Program-made: the position numbers and the translations under genes | The notes under the pieces: model-generated | What the model saw: only the letters and a program-made list of their open reading frames with translations | Databases searched by the model: none | Told to the model about the DNA's origin: nothing | DNA from: Locusta migratoria | Lineage: Eukaryota; Arthropoda; Insecta; Orthoptera; Acrididae | Length of the DNA stretch: 64,000 nucleotides | Reading direction: 5' to 3' | Assembly (NCBI GenBank): GCA_026315105.1 | Contig: CM048744.1 | Location: forward strand, 354,269,168-354,333,167 | Part shown: piece after piece, positions 41,796 to 52,909 of the stretch | Layout of the letters: each line of letters opens with the position of its first letter | Numbering within the stretch: the first letter of the stretch is position 1

Positions 41796-43139
41796 TAGGG
41801 GAGACCAGTGAATGACGCCACCTTAAGGAAAAAACCAATTTTTTTACCTTATTAAAAGTATGTCTTTTCGTACAGAATAGTACTACAGCTTCGTCAGCTA
41901 ATAGTACTTTATTATAATTTTTTCAGTCACTTATTTTGTTAAGTTTTATTGTTAAAACCATATTGTGAAAGTATAGGCAGTGGCGCTATTACCCTGGATA
42001 CCAGGGTAATGACGCCGTACCTTTCAAAACCAAGGATAAACCTACACGATGAATGAGTAGTTGTAAATAAGTGTTACAACTGTTGTAATTTATACTTATT
42101 TTTGTGTCCCAGCCTCGTCGCCGCTTTTGTGTCTCATTTCCGTTGTAGGTGTCGGTGGCCGAGTAAAAAGAGACCGACCCAGGAATAAAGGATGCACGCT
42201 TGTGCAGGTACGGAGGTGAGCAGCCAGTGGGACAGCAGACACTGGAAACACTAGAGTAAATTAGAATGAGATATATATATTTCTTAGAGACTTAGTAATA
42301 CTTAACTTTTACATAGCTCAGTACTGCAGAATGCTGATACATAGTTGAGCTTGAGGCCTGCCTAGTGCCTATCCGATAGCCAAGTCTTCACTGGTGCCTA
42401 CCTGATTCCGAAGTGTTAGCTGGTTCCTATCTCAGTCCCAAGTGAACGATGTCGTTCAGTGGTGGCCACGAGCGGGATAGCAGCAGAGGGGGCCCGTGGC
42501 TGTCGTCGTAAGAACGCCGCGCCGTGCGTGCATGTGCGACACCACACTTATCACTTTTCTGTATTAGACATTTAGAAGGCTTCAATTACTTGTCGATGTA
42601 AAATTGGAATAGAAGCACATTTTAAATTTTAGGTTTGATTAAGACACCGCAAAAGTCAGAAACATAGTTTTTGGCACTTCAAAACTCTTACAATCCCTAC
42701 ATTCTGCAAGTGCCCATTTCACAAAATGTATGCATCTCTATTACAATTCATTTTGCCTAAATTCTCCACCATTGCGTTATTGGCCCAGTTGAAAAAAATG
42801 GCTAAGAACTTCACTTTAAAGCCAAAAATTTTGTGAAACAATTAGAACACTAAACATGAGCTAAATATCTACAGATTACGTTAATAGGAATATTAAAAAG
42901 CACTGGCAGCTTATAGAGGTACTTATTTCAATATAATACAGGCTAGAAAATTAGATCCAAACAATTTCTTTCACACGATTAATACCTGTCAACAGTCACG
43001 GACGGCGACCACAGGAATTAGCGCTCCGGTAGGTAACGGAGATAGAAGACTGACCAGCGTACTCTTACTGCAAACCATTCGTATTAAAACTGGGGTGGCG
43101 CGATTACCCAGGGTGGCGCCGTTACCCTGGTCTCCCCTA
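41796..43139. mobile_element. TIR element of unknown family with repeated 17-mers
   Basis: The ends TAGGGGAGACCAGTGAATGA and, complemented, TAGGGGAGACCAGGGTAACG form terminal inverted repeats of about 25 bp. A word of the type TGGCGNNNTTACCCTGG recurs inside: at about 41980-41996 and reversed at 42000-42016 (together a palindrome), at 43095-43111 and at 43113-43129, and reversed in the left end. No transposase frame is visible. It contains the right LTR-like arm (42124-42545). Confidence 0.7.
42124..42545 (-). repeat. LTR-like repeat, right arm of inverted pair
   Basis: Reverse orientation relative to 40793-41221, ending GTGCGACACCACACTTATC. It has its own 60-base insertion (GATTCCGAAGTGTTAGCTGG region) relative to the left arm. 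Confidence 0.72.
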
Positions 43140-43483
43140 CATTCACTCTGGTACCACGAGATTGCTGATCCTGATCTTTCTGTCTCATTGGTGACATTTC
43201 GCACGAGCAAACTTATCGTGCCAATAGATTCGTGTAGTCTACTTCCCAGCACTGTTTCACACTCTCCTTTTCACTCACCCCCCCCCCCCTCCTCCCCGCA
43301 TCAATAAAATCAATATGTATCTGCACGACAAATGAAAGTGTTTCAGAAATGATACTATAATATTATTACGAGGCATTCTTTTTAATCTTACCTTGGTCCC
43401 GCTTTGACATGGGGCGGCATGTTTACTATTATTTTGGCGTGGTTGGTTTATGGGGTGGCTGGATGTCCTACCTATCGCCACAA
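43140..43483. other. No recognised gene; poly-C run
   Basis: A C/CT run lies at about 43276-43296. Nothing else recognised. Confidence 0.5.
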
Positions 43484-43850
43484 TACATCTACATCTACAT
43501 ACATACTTCGCAATCCACCATACGGTGCGTGGAGGAGGGTACACTGTACCACTACTAGGCATTTCCTTTCCTATTCCACTCCCAAATAGAACGAGGGAAA
43601 AAAAAGAATGCCTATATGCCTCCGTACGAGCCCTGATTTCTATTATTTTGTCTTTGTGATCACTACGCGAAATGTAAGTAGGCGGAAGCAAGATCGTGCT
43701 ACACTCAGCTTCAAATTCCGGCCCTCTAAATTTCCTCAACAGAAATTCACGAAAAGAACGTTGTCTTTTCTCCAACGATCCCCAATTGAGTTGCCGGAGC
43801 ATTTCCGTGACACTCGCGCAATGGTCGAACCTACCAGTAATATTACTTGC
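43484..43850 (-). mobile_element. Jockey/CR1-like LINE tail
   Basis: The 3' end, at the left, is (CTACAT)n: ATCTACATCTACATACATAC. It includes a 3' UTR with GGTGCGTGGAGGAGGGTACA and the end of the ORF. It is homologous to 23312-24110. Confidence 0.82.
43590..43802 (-). pseudogene. LINE ORF2 C-terminal remnant
   Basis: The minus-strand frame from 43802 begins LRQLNWGSLEKRQRSFREFL and continues FEAECSTILLPPTYISRSDH and KIIEIRARTEAYRHSFFSLV. This is the C-terminal end of Jockey/CR1-like LINE polyproteins. The true stop is lost and the frame runs on into 3' UTR and the poly-C run as far as 43275. Confidence 0.82.
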
Positions 43851-43889
43851 TGTGAATTTTACGTTCCCCGTTGTCTGCGTATAGTGTAA

Positions 43890-44555
43890 TCAAGTATGTG
43901 AACATTTTCTGTTTGCCAATAGTGTGACTACAGCAGAACTTGGTTGCGAGCTCGATATTCGCCTATTCCGGATGTGGAGAACCGCCAAATTGTTAAGAGC
44001 TATCAACTCATCTAAATATGGCAGTCTCGCAGTAGCAACTCAAACTTTCCTTAGAAAACTACAACCAAAGATCCTATCTTGGTCTATGTGGAAGTACTGT
44101 CGCCGGCAAAACAAAATAAGAGCAGTCTGCACATATAGCACACTTGGGTTTGTTAATATTCATGGAAATACCGGAAAACGCTAATTTCAGTGATGACATT
44201 GGCAATAAGTCTTTTGGATATGCGGTCCAGTCAGCACACTTAAAAAAAAGCTTCACGTTATTAGAGAAACTCAGTTGCAAAAGAAGAGGCAAAAAGATTG
44301 CCCAACATGAATAATTTAGAGTCCACGAACACAAACCTGCACATGCCGAAGTTCACAAGTGCCAGTGTTCCCATCTTTAGAGGTCTGTGGAGCTTCAGAT
44401 TGCTGTTAACATCCTCAAATAGAAGTAAAATAATAGTTAGGACACATGTCAAGATTCGTCGAAATATAAGACTATCGTGTCATTTGTTTCGAAACTTATC
44501 GGAGCTCGTAGAAACGGTTGAAATATGAGAATTTCACGTCAACAAGGAACGTTTC
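43890..44555. other. No recognised gene
   Basis: Unassigned. Overlapping frames of 63-86 codons on both strands without a domain. Confidence 0.5.
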
Positions 44556-44559
44556 AGAT

Positions 44560-44745
44560 CTGTTTCATTGCCGGCGTTGATAGTCTGACGGTTTACGAAC
44601 GTAGAGGACGAGCGTTCTAATGTAATTGAGTTATTTGTCATTTGGATTTTGACATGAGCAGGTAATATTTTAAATCTTCATTTGCCACAAATTGTGCAGT
44701 TGTAGGCTTTTCGAGGTTCCACATTATTTCAAAAGATTCCACTTC
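44560..44745 (+). repeat. tRNA-like repeat D, left arm
   Basis: GTTGATAGTCTGACGGTTTA then CGAACGTAGAGGACGAGCG and TTCTAATG form a degraded tRNA-like head with TACGAAC in the anticodon-arm position. A tail with GTTATTTGTCATT and TGTGCAGTTGTAGGCTTTTC follows. The mirror copy is 46360-46525. Confidence 0.7.
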
Positions 44746-46120
44746 ATAATAGTATACTCTTCTAACAGACAAATGGTCATTCTAAAAATATTGCAAATGT
44801 GTGTATTTGTTTATAATTACTTCGAGCGCCATCTGGTGTGTCTATAGTTTTTAGCTAAGAAAAAATATCATCTGGCATAAGGCATAGACCCGCTACAAAA
44901 TCACGGATATGAGTATTCGTGAGCGATAACTGCTCTCGTTGTAAGCAGTATTAGTGGATCTGATGCAGGACGTCGTTATGGTGTTCATGCTGGCACAGCG
45001 AGAAGATGGATTAGAATGTTTAGAGGTACTGGTGTGGTGAAGGGCGTCTCACTTACCAACATGATAATCAGCCACCACATACACCAGCATTACAAAACAA
45101 TGGTTTCAGATGAGGCAGAATATTATGTAGTGCCTTCCGTGGACTCCAAAGGCACCTAATCTCAATATTAATATAAGCACATATGGGCTCGACTCTGCGG
45201 GACATTTTTTTATACCCTCCTCCGGAAGTGTGACCGTTCATTGTTCATTGTAGGTTACCGCCATGCATGATTGTTTCCATAAAATGTATGCCCGAAAGGA
45301 CCCATACTGTTCTTGTTGCTAAAGGAATGTGGACAAAATACTGAAGCTATACATAGCCTATTTTTCCATTGTACTATATGTCATTTTGTCTTTAAAAGTT
45401 CTCCATAGTTATTAGGTCAAGAATATTAATTTCAAAATACAAATACACTGGCTACTATATTTAGGATTTTTTTACGTAATAGGAGCTGCAATAAATATTA
45501 CGTTCCGAGGAAGATTAGACATAAAATTCAGAGGCCATTATTGGTAATTTAGTAAAAAAAGTTGTAAAAGAAAGTAAAATTTAATAACAAATGAATAAAG
45601 CACGAAACATTTGCGGTGAGATTTGATCCGACATATACTAGTTACCAGTACATGAGACAGAAACCGTCCAAGGAAGATAGTGATTTCTTCTTTGCGTATC
45701 ACTCAAATAGCTGAAGATCGATTATTGAACTGAAAATAATAGATACATGGAGGCACATCCACTCGCTCGTGCATCTGTGCGTAAGGATTTAGAAAAATAT
45801 GCCAGTCGGCTGACATTTCTTCAACCCCGCGTAACTAACATCTGCTTTTAACGCTCGCTACTAACACTCGTCTATCAGGGGTTTTTGAACTTTTATTAGT
45901 AACAGCTGTCAATTCGGCGAGTGTGATTCCAAACCAACACTCTACCCGTGTACTCTTGTTCAGCAATTGTTCCTCAAAACGTCACAGCTCACTGGCAATT
46001 TGAACGTAGCTGTCATTTTGACGGATGTTATTAAGGTAGGGTTAAACTGAAAACCAGGATGCGAACGAAGAAATTATGAGTAAATTTTCAATATTTTTAC
46101 TGTTATCATTTGTCTCAAGA
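44746..46120. other. No recognised gene
   Basis: AT-rich unassigned sequence between the two inverted D arms. Confidence 0.5.
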
Positions 46121-46126
46121 TTAGAC

Positions 46127-46341
46127 GCCGCGGTGCAGTAGCCGAGCGGTCTAAGGCGCCTCGCTGCGGAGCGCGCGGTTGCTCGCCGTCGGAGGTTCGA
46201 GTCCTTCCTGGTTGTTGTGTGTGTATGTGTGTGTTTGTGTGTGTTTTGTCCTTAGGTTAGTTTACCTTAGTTTAAGTAGTTTGTAAGCTACGGACTGATG
46301 ATCACGCAGTTTGGTCCGATAGATTTACAAACATTTGAAGG
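46127..46341 (+). mobile_element. SINE family B with (GT)n in spacer
   Basis: TTAGAC precedes the element (46121-46126) and follows it (46342-46347), a short possible target duplication. The spacer has grown to a GT-rich stretch of about 40 bp. Hairpin arms are of the CGGAC...GTCCG type. Confidence 0.9.
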
Positions 46342-46359
46342 TTAGACTATCATAAAATG

Positions 46360-46525
46360 GGACGTTTCGAAAGGTTGTAGAGCCTAGAAAAGCCTACAAC
46401 TGCACAATTTGTTACGTATTAAGGCCTAAATAAAGAATAATGACAAATAACTTCAATCAGATTCGAACGCTCGTTATCTACGTTCGTAAACCGTCAGACT
46501 ATCCACTCCGCCACTGAAACAAGTG
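46360..46525 (-). repeat. tRNA-like repeat D, right arm
   Basis: The complement reads GTGGCGGAGTGGATAGTCTG then GTTTACGAACGTAGATAACG and AGCGTTCGAATCTG: clear A- and B-box-like words, then GTTATTTGTCATT and the same TGTGCAGTTGTAGGCTTTTC tail as the left arm. Confidence 0.72.
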
Positions 46526-46867
46526 GAACTCTCGTCGTGTAGTAATTCTATTGATTTGTCTTATATATCAACCGTTACTACGTGCTCGGATAATCATTTT
46601 CAAAAGAAATTATACGATGAGTTAAACTGCAATGAATCTCGAGGTATACTGTATCCTAACAATTATACTGTTCTGTTTGAGTATGTAAACACTAAGCTGA
46701 AGCTCCGAGACCGCTACAGTTGGCAACACTGGCACGTCTGAACCTGGCAAGTGCAGTGCTCTGTTGTTGGTCAAACGTATTCGGCCCGGGCAATGTTTTT
46801 GCCTCTTATTATACAGTACTTGGGAACAACAGTGACAGTGGACGGGGAGGGAGACTGCATACTGCCA
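46526..46867. other. No recognised gene
   Basis: Unassigned; frames of 61-86 codons without a domain. Confidence 0.5.
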
Positions 46868-46880
46868 CATTACAGATTTC

Positions 46881-47086
46881 AAAAAATGTTCAAATGTTTG
46901 TATAGCTTATGGGACTTAAATACGGGGTCATCAGTTCCTAAACTTACAAACTACTTAAGAACTAGCTAATACTAAGGACGGCACAAATATCAATGCCCGA
47001 GGGGGGGGGGGATTCGAACCCCCGACCGCAGTGGCCGAGCAGACCGTGACTGGAGAGCCTCAGTTCCCTCGGCCACCGCGGCCGGC
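46881..47086 (-). mobile_element. SINE family A with target duplication
   Basis: CATTACAGATTTC at 46868-46880 and 47087-47099, 13 bp, perfect. A 12-G run lies in the head near 47001-47012. Confidence 0.95.
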
Positions 47087-47224
47087 CATTACAGATTTCC
47101 TGCACAATAAGAATGTCTCTCTCTACCTGACGAAGGAGATGGTAAATCTTCGAAAGTTCTAGTTTGTTTTGACGCGGTGTCAACAATGAGGAGATGACGA
47201 CTTTTTTGTGTCCTTGAGTCATGG

Positions 47225-48460
47225 GTGCAAAATACTAACACCAATTATTTACAGACGAATGGAAAAACTTGTGTAATCCGTCCTCGGGGAAGATCAGTTT
47301 GGATTTAGGAGAAATGTAAGAACACGGGAGGCAATACTCACATAACGACTTACCTTAGAAGATAGGCTATGGAAAGGGAAACCTACGTTTTTAGCGTTTG
47401 TCGATTTGGAGAAAGCTTTTGACAATGTCGACTGGAATACACTATTCCAAATTCTGAAGGTAGCAGGGGTAAAATATAGGGAGCGAAGAGTTATATTCAA
47501 CCTATACTAAAACCAGCGGTTATTAGAGTCGAAGGGCAAGAAAGGAACGCAGAGGTTGCGAAGGGAGTAAGACAGGGTTGTAGCCTTTCCCCAGTGTTGT
47601 TCAATCTGTACATTGAGCAGACAGTGAAGCAATGGAAGGAGAAATTTGGAGAGGGCATTAAAGTGCAGAGAGAGGAAATAAAAACATTGCGGTTTGATGA
47701 TGACATAGTAATTCTGTCAAAGACTGCAAAATATCTGGAAGAGCAACTGAATGGGATGGACAGTGTCTTGAAAGAAAGACATAAGATGAACATTAACAAG
47801 AGTAAAACGAAGGTAATGGAATGCAATGTCAGAAAATCAGGCGATACTGAAGGAATTAAATAAGGTAATGAGGCAATAAAAGTACATGAGTTTTGTTACT
47901 TGGGTAGCAAGATAACTTCTGATGGCCGAAGTAAAGATGATGTAAAATGTAGAATGGCTATGGGAAGAAAAGCGTTTCTAAAGAAGCGAAACTTGCTAAC
48001 ATCCAACATTAATTTAAATGTTAGGAAGTCCTTTCTGAAAACATTTGTCTGGAGTGTAGCATTGTATGGCAGTGAAACGTGGACGATAAGGAGTTCAGAT
48101 AAAAAGATGATAGAAGCTTTTGAAATGTGGTGCTACAGACGAATGATGAAAATTAAATGGGTAGATCACGTAACTAATGAGGTGCTTAACCGAATCGGGG
48201 AGAAAAGGAGTTTCTGGCACACCCTGACTAAGAGAAGGGATAGATTGGTTGGACACATTCTGAGACATCAAGGAATTGTCAACTTAGCATTAGAAGGAAG
48301 CGTGTGGGTTAAAAAATCGTAGAGGGAGACCGAGCGACGGAATACAGTAAGCAGATTCAAAAGGATGTAGGTTGCCGAACGTATTCTGAGATGAAGAGAC
48401 TTGCACAGGACAGGGTAGCGTGGAGAGCTGCATCAAATCAGTCAACAACGATAAAAATAG
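47225..48460 (+). mobile_element. RTE-like LINE, longest copy in the window
   Basis: Starts upstream of the RT palm (AACACCAATTATTTACAGAC) and ends near CAAATCAGTCAACAACG, where the usual TTCGGACTGAAGAC end is degraded. It covers RT motifs from the finger region to the C terminus. Confidence 0.87.
47280..48322 (+). pseudogene. RTE-like reverse transcriptase fragment, mutated active site
   Basis: Parts in order: FGFRRNVRTREAILT, then FVDLEKAFDNVDWNTLFQIL (first catalytic Asp of RT), a frameshift, GVRQGCSLSPVLFNLYIEQ, then KTLRFDDDIVILSKTAKYLE, where the usual FADD is FDDD. SFLKTFVWSVALYGSETWTI and RDRLVGHILRHQGIV follow. A stop after DTEGIK (47861) and one after SVWVKKS (48320) break the frame. 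The Ala-to-Asp change in the catalytic box and the frameshifts make it inactive. Confidence 0.9.
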
Positions 48461-48469
48461 CATAAGATC

Positions 48470-49240
48470 TTATTTTACCCTCGAACTAAGAATTAACCAT
48501 TATTCCTGTAACGGTTTCTATGTACATTTTTACGATACGAAAATACAAACAGAGGAAAGACGACAATTTGGTACGGCAAGGCGTCAGAGAGCATAGAAAA
48601 GCTAGGATCTCCGAGTATGCAGTCGTCTCCTACTTGACGACTGAGGTAATACGAACACTGCGCTGAATACTGCAAGCACATACCACATTTGTCACACGTG
48701 TTGAACTAGAGAAAGGAAAATTGCATGTAACATCCCGTCGAGGACAAAGGCATTGAGGCCAGAGCACATCTAGTAAGACTGGGCTGGAAATATACCGCGG
48801 ACTTACAGAAGAATACACCACAGCAGTCGACTATAGAAATCATAGACAATATGAAACTGGCTGGGCGGGAGAGAGTATCAACCCCACTCGTCCTACTTGT
48901 TAAAGTAGCCAATAGTAAACTGAACTATCTTCCAACTATACTGTCATTAGATGCAGTCAACACCGAGAATTCGTCCGCACGTGTGTTATCGGGGCAGTTT
49001 TTGGTGGTTTTTATCAGCAATAGCGGCACATTATGAACGACAGCGCTATTACCTTCGTTAAGCAATCAACTACCTCGCAACACGAGAAGCGTTTATCTCT
49101 AAAGTATTTATCAGTACTTGTAGGACAATTCTTCTGTCATCTACTTCAAGGAGACAAAACTGTACCAAATTTGAGAACACATTAAGCTCACCTCTCACCA
49201 GTCAATGAGAACAATACAAATAACTAGCCCACAGCATTGT
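48470..49240. other. No recognised gene
   Basis: Unassigned; frames of about 60-68 codons on both strands. Confidence 0.5.
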
Positions 49241-49241
49241 G

Positions 49242-49243
<2 letters not shown>

Positions 49244-49299
<56 letters not shown>

Positions 49300-49313
49300 C
49301 ACACACACACACA
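49244..49313. repeat. (CA)n microsatellite
   Basis: About 35 CA units with one AACA interruption. Confidence 0.97.
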
Positions 49314-49319
49314 AAGAAG

Positions 49320-50780
49320 TAATGTACACTCAAACGATACACTTTATCACTATTATATGAGGTTTGGTTTGATTATATTACACATTTTAATACAGGAATT
49401 TTTAAAAGAATTTCAAGTCTAGAACAACAACGTGAATTCAATGTAGGGGTTCTCATACCTGTGAAAGTATACCCTAATATTGTGTGGTGCAGAAACACCT
49501 ACGTAGATAGCCGAGCAAGGTTTCTGTTTTCGGGGCGGATTAAAGACGAATACCGGTGTACTTGCTTGTATTATGAATAGGCTAAAAGGGCACAGTCCGA
49601 AGATGAGTATTTAATACATTATTTATTTCACTGTTAGCTATTTTTAAGAATTAATTGTTTGTTGCAGCTCGACACTAGACATGACATTAGTTGTGCGAGT
49701 GTGTGTGTTTTTCTGCTTAGCGAAAGTTAAAGTAGTTTGTAAGTCTAGGAACTGATGACCACTACACTAGCTATACAAACATTTCAACATTGGAATTATT
49801 TAAATACCTATCTTTTTCTAATGGACTATACCATTGTCACTTTCAGTAAGAACCTTCTCTAAGACAAGGTTAGTACATATTGTCAGATCAGTTTTGTTTC
49901 CCTATTTCTGTTTCGTATTTGTGCAGCCTGCTGGCAAATCGGCCCTTGTTATGGCCACAAGCACTTTGATTGACACCCAGTTGACACAAAAGAATGTTTC
50001 ACATACATTGACTGCGTTAAGTATACACAATCTTTGCTGGAATTAATGGTAGAGGTACGAGGTGATCACGTCTTGTGTATATCAGAGTCCTGCGGACGCC
50101 GGCCACCTTACTACGTGGCTATATTCGGTAAAATTATACTTCCCGTTCGAGCGGCCTCGTGTGATTGTGTTAGCAACATCAAAACGGTAAAAAATCTTTG
50201 CCAAGATGTTAATATTAGAAAACCGAACGGTGTAGAATGACTTTATTAGTGTTTCTTACATTTCATGAAGTGAATAAATAATGCACTTCTTGCTCTATGG
50301 TTGACAGCTTCTTGCATGTACTCTTATCCGTTGAGTAAAAGTAATTGCCCTTGTACAATTAAGATTTCATGTCAAAACATTTTTCGTTGTCAAGCGATTT
50401 GCGAATGCCAGTGTCACGTGATTGCCACCATTCAGCATACTTTGCCAACATTATCACGCGAAGTCGCTGGGACGGAAAGTAAAATTTAAGCGCTACACTT
50501 TGTTTCATTATATCCAGTTTACTTACGTTACGCAATATAACAAAAATCGGCAGCTTAATGAAAAAGCCAAACTTTACAGGTAAAGATCCTGCATGAGATT
50601 TTTGACAGATTAATAATTATAATCTAAGTTTGTTATGGCAAAATAAGTAAAATTCGGCGATGTAATGAGTTAATTTTCCGATTTTTCCTTTATTTGTACT
50701 CGAACCTTGCGTCTTGCCAAATTTCATGATTCTGTGTCAACAGGAAGTAGTCATAGGTTTTCGTAAGTGATTCTGCAAGT
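49320..50780. other. No recognised gene; SINE B fragment
   Basis: Unassigned except for a family B 3' fragment at about 49725-49792 (GTTAAAGTAGTTTGTAAGTC, GAACTGATGACC, ATACAAACATTTCAACATT). Confidence 0.6.
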
Positions 50781-50791
50781 ATATAAAACTT

Positions 50792-50978
50792 TGAAATCAA
50801 ATGTTTGTAAATCTATCAGACTCAACTGATTGGTCAGTAGTTCGTAGCTTACAAACTACTTAAACTAAGTTAAACTAACCTAAGAACAACACACACATCC
50901 ATGCCTGCGGGGTGACTCGAACCCCCGACGGCGAACGGCAGCACGGCGCTCCAGCACCCGCGGCTAATCCGCCGCGGC
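50792..50978 (-). mobile_element. SINE family B with target duplication
   Basis: TATAAAACTT at 50782-50791 and 50979-50988. The head is diverged (GACTCGAACCCCCGACGG in complement). Confidence 0.9.
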
Positions 50979-51230
50979 TATAAAACTTCGATTGCATCAA
51001 TTTGGAAGCTTAATTTCTTTACACCACCTAGGGACCGTAGACCATAGTTAGTGATAAATTCTGACTGGATTGTCAATACGTTCCTAAGAAAAAGTTGGGC
51101 AGACGGGGACGGACAGACAAAGTAGCAATCCTATAAGGATTCCGTTTTTACCGTTTCTAAAACGGAAGGTTAAGAAAGAGGGTCATATAAAGAAGTTAGG
51201 TGTAAAAGAAAGTAAAAACAAACGTCATCG

Positions 51231-51411
51231 CCACGCGGAATGGCCGCGTATTCTAAGGCGTCATTCTACGGACTGGACGGCCGTTCCCGCCGGGGGTTCG
51301 AATCCTCCCTCCACATCGGAGTGTGTGTTGTAGTTAGTGTAAGTTTAATTAGTTTTAAGTCTAGGGACTGATGACCATACCAGTTTGGTCCAATAGGTTT
51401 ACGAACAGTTG
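51231..51411 (+). mobile_element. SINE family B relative with target duplication
   Basis: AACAAACGTCATCG (51217-51230) and AACAAACCTCATCG (51412-51425), one mismatch. The head ACGCGGAATGGCCGCGTATT is a distinct subtype with CGGGGGTTCGAATCCTCC. Confidence 0.9.
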
Positions 51412-51429
51412 AACAAACCTCATCGAAAC

Positions 51430-52260
51430 AAGACGTCCTAAAATGAATAATATTGTATTACAACTCGTCGAAAATTTAAAAAAGGTATATCATAACATTG
51501 TGTTATTACGTCGTGAGATTTAACAGAAGCGGCCTTGAGAGAGATATAAAAACGGCCGTGCTTAAATTGGTGGGAGCTGATTGCATGAAACATCGGCAGG
51601 TGCCGCTGAATCACTTAGTATACTAAAACTGTTGTGGCCAATCAGAGTAAAAGAAAGCAAGAGTAGGGTTTAACGACTCAGAATTCAGTCTCTACAGTCA
51701 CATGATGTTTATGAGCTATGAAATTTTAAAGTGCAGCGAAATGTACTCAGTACTGTAGCACTGACGCATGATTCTTGATGGTATTATTCATTCTAATGGT
51801 CTCTGTGGACATGTTGTGCCTTCTTTTTAATGTGAATCACTTCGTCCGTACAGTGTGGTACCTGAACTACAAAGGCACTGTATTTTCCTTCTGGTTGCAA
51901 GATTTATTGTTAAATGAGGGCGATTTTAACTACGCTTGTAGACTAGCCATCAGGTGCAGGAGCGTGTACGAATTATTCTTCTGGAGGGAAGATTCAGTTG
52001 TCATATGGGGGAGGGTACGCTTGTCACATACAACATGTTCATTCAGATCAGTATCCGAAATATCTGCAGCTGCGCTGGCAAGCCGTTTCAATGTTTATAA
52101 TTGGAACATAAGTCTGTTTGTAAGCTACTACTACTACGAACAGAAAAAAAAGTAAAAACAGCCTTTTGTTCTTCCGTCCACAACAGGAGAACATGTCACT
52201 ATCTAAAGGGATAAGATTTTAAAAACAGTCTCGATCGGAACAGAATTTTTATTGTTGTCA
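51430..52260. other. No recognised gene
   Basis: Contains a 126-codon plus-strand frame (51775-52155). It starts MMVLFILMVSVDMLCLLFNV, a hydrophobic N terminus that would resemble a signal or membrane segment, but the remainder shows no domain and ends in lysines. No repeat homology was seen. I keep it as an unproven frame, with perhaps a one-in-ten chance of being an exon. Confidence 0.3.
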
Positions 52261-52272
52261 GGCAACCAGTGC

Positions 52273-52468
52273 AGCCGGCCGCGGTGACTGAGGGGACTGA
52301 AGCCCTCCAGTCACGGTCTGCACGGCCACTACGGTCGGGGGGTTCGAATCCCCCCTCGGGGATGGATATTTGTGCCGTCCTAGTTCGTAAGTAGTTCATA
52401 AGTAGTTTGTAGGTTTAGGGACTGATGACCCCGTAGATAAGTTCCATAGACTATACAAACATTTTAAA
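52273..52468 (+). mobile_element. SINE family A with target duplication
   Basis: CAACCAGTGC at 52263-52272 and 52469-52478. The head has GGTGACTGAGGGGACTG, a change in the A box. Confidence 0.93.
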
Positions 52469-52631
52469 CAACCAGTGCTGTCTGCCGTGTGTGTTCGCTC
52501 ACGACTATCTTTGTTCGATTACCGAATCGTTCGTTTGTATTAGGTATGGATGTTTTCTGTGGACTTTAACAAGTTTAGGGCATTGTGTCATGCCTCAAGC
52601 AAAACGAATGACCAACGGAGAGTGCTCTGAT

Positions 52632-52900
52632 TGAAACTTCCTGGAAGATTAAGACACTGTGCCGCACCTGATTACGAACCCAGGACGTTGTCTTTCGCAG
52701 GCAGGTTGAAGGGGAGATACTGGGGAAAATAAAGCTGCAAGACGGATCATGAGGTGTGCCAGGATAGCTTAGTCGGTAGGACGCTTGCCCGCCAAATGCG
52801 AAGGTCCCAGGTTCCTATCGCGGTTCAGCACACAGTTTTAATCAGCCAGGAAGTTTCATACCAGCGCACACTTCGCTGCAGAGTAAAAATATCATTCTGG
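52632..52900 (+). mobile_element. SINE family C, palindromic copy
   Basis: The left end has TTGAAACTTCCTGGAAGATT and a reversed half tRNA-like domain (complement of GCGAAAGACAACGTCCTGG and TTCGTAATC). The right half has the same domain forward (about 52755-52832: AGGATAGCTTAGTCGGTAGG, GGTCCCAGGTTCCTATC) and then CCAGGAAGTTTCATA. A tail GCACACTTCGCTGCAGAG, also seen at 32990, follows. Confidence 0.75.
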
Positions 52901-52909
52901 AAACGTCCA

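Noticed and set aside
49244..49313. Regular repeats as a CRISPR-like array
   Set aside because: It is a plain CA dinucleotide run without spacers, and the organism is eukaryotic.
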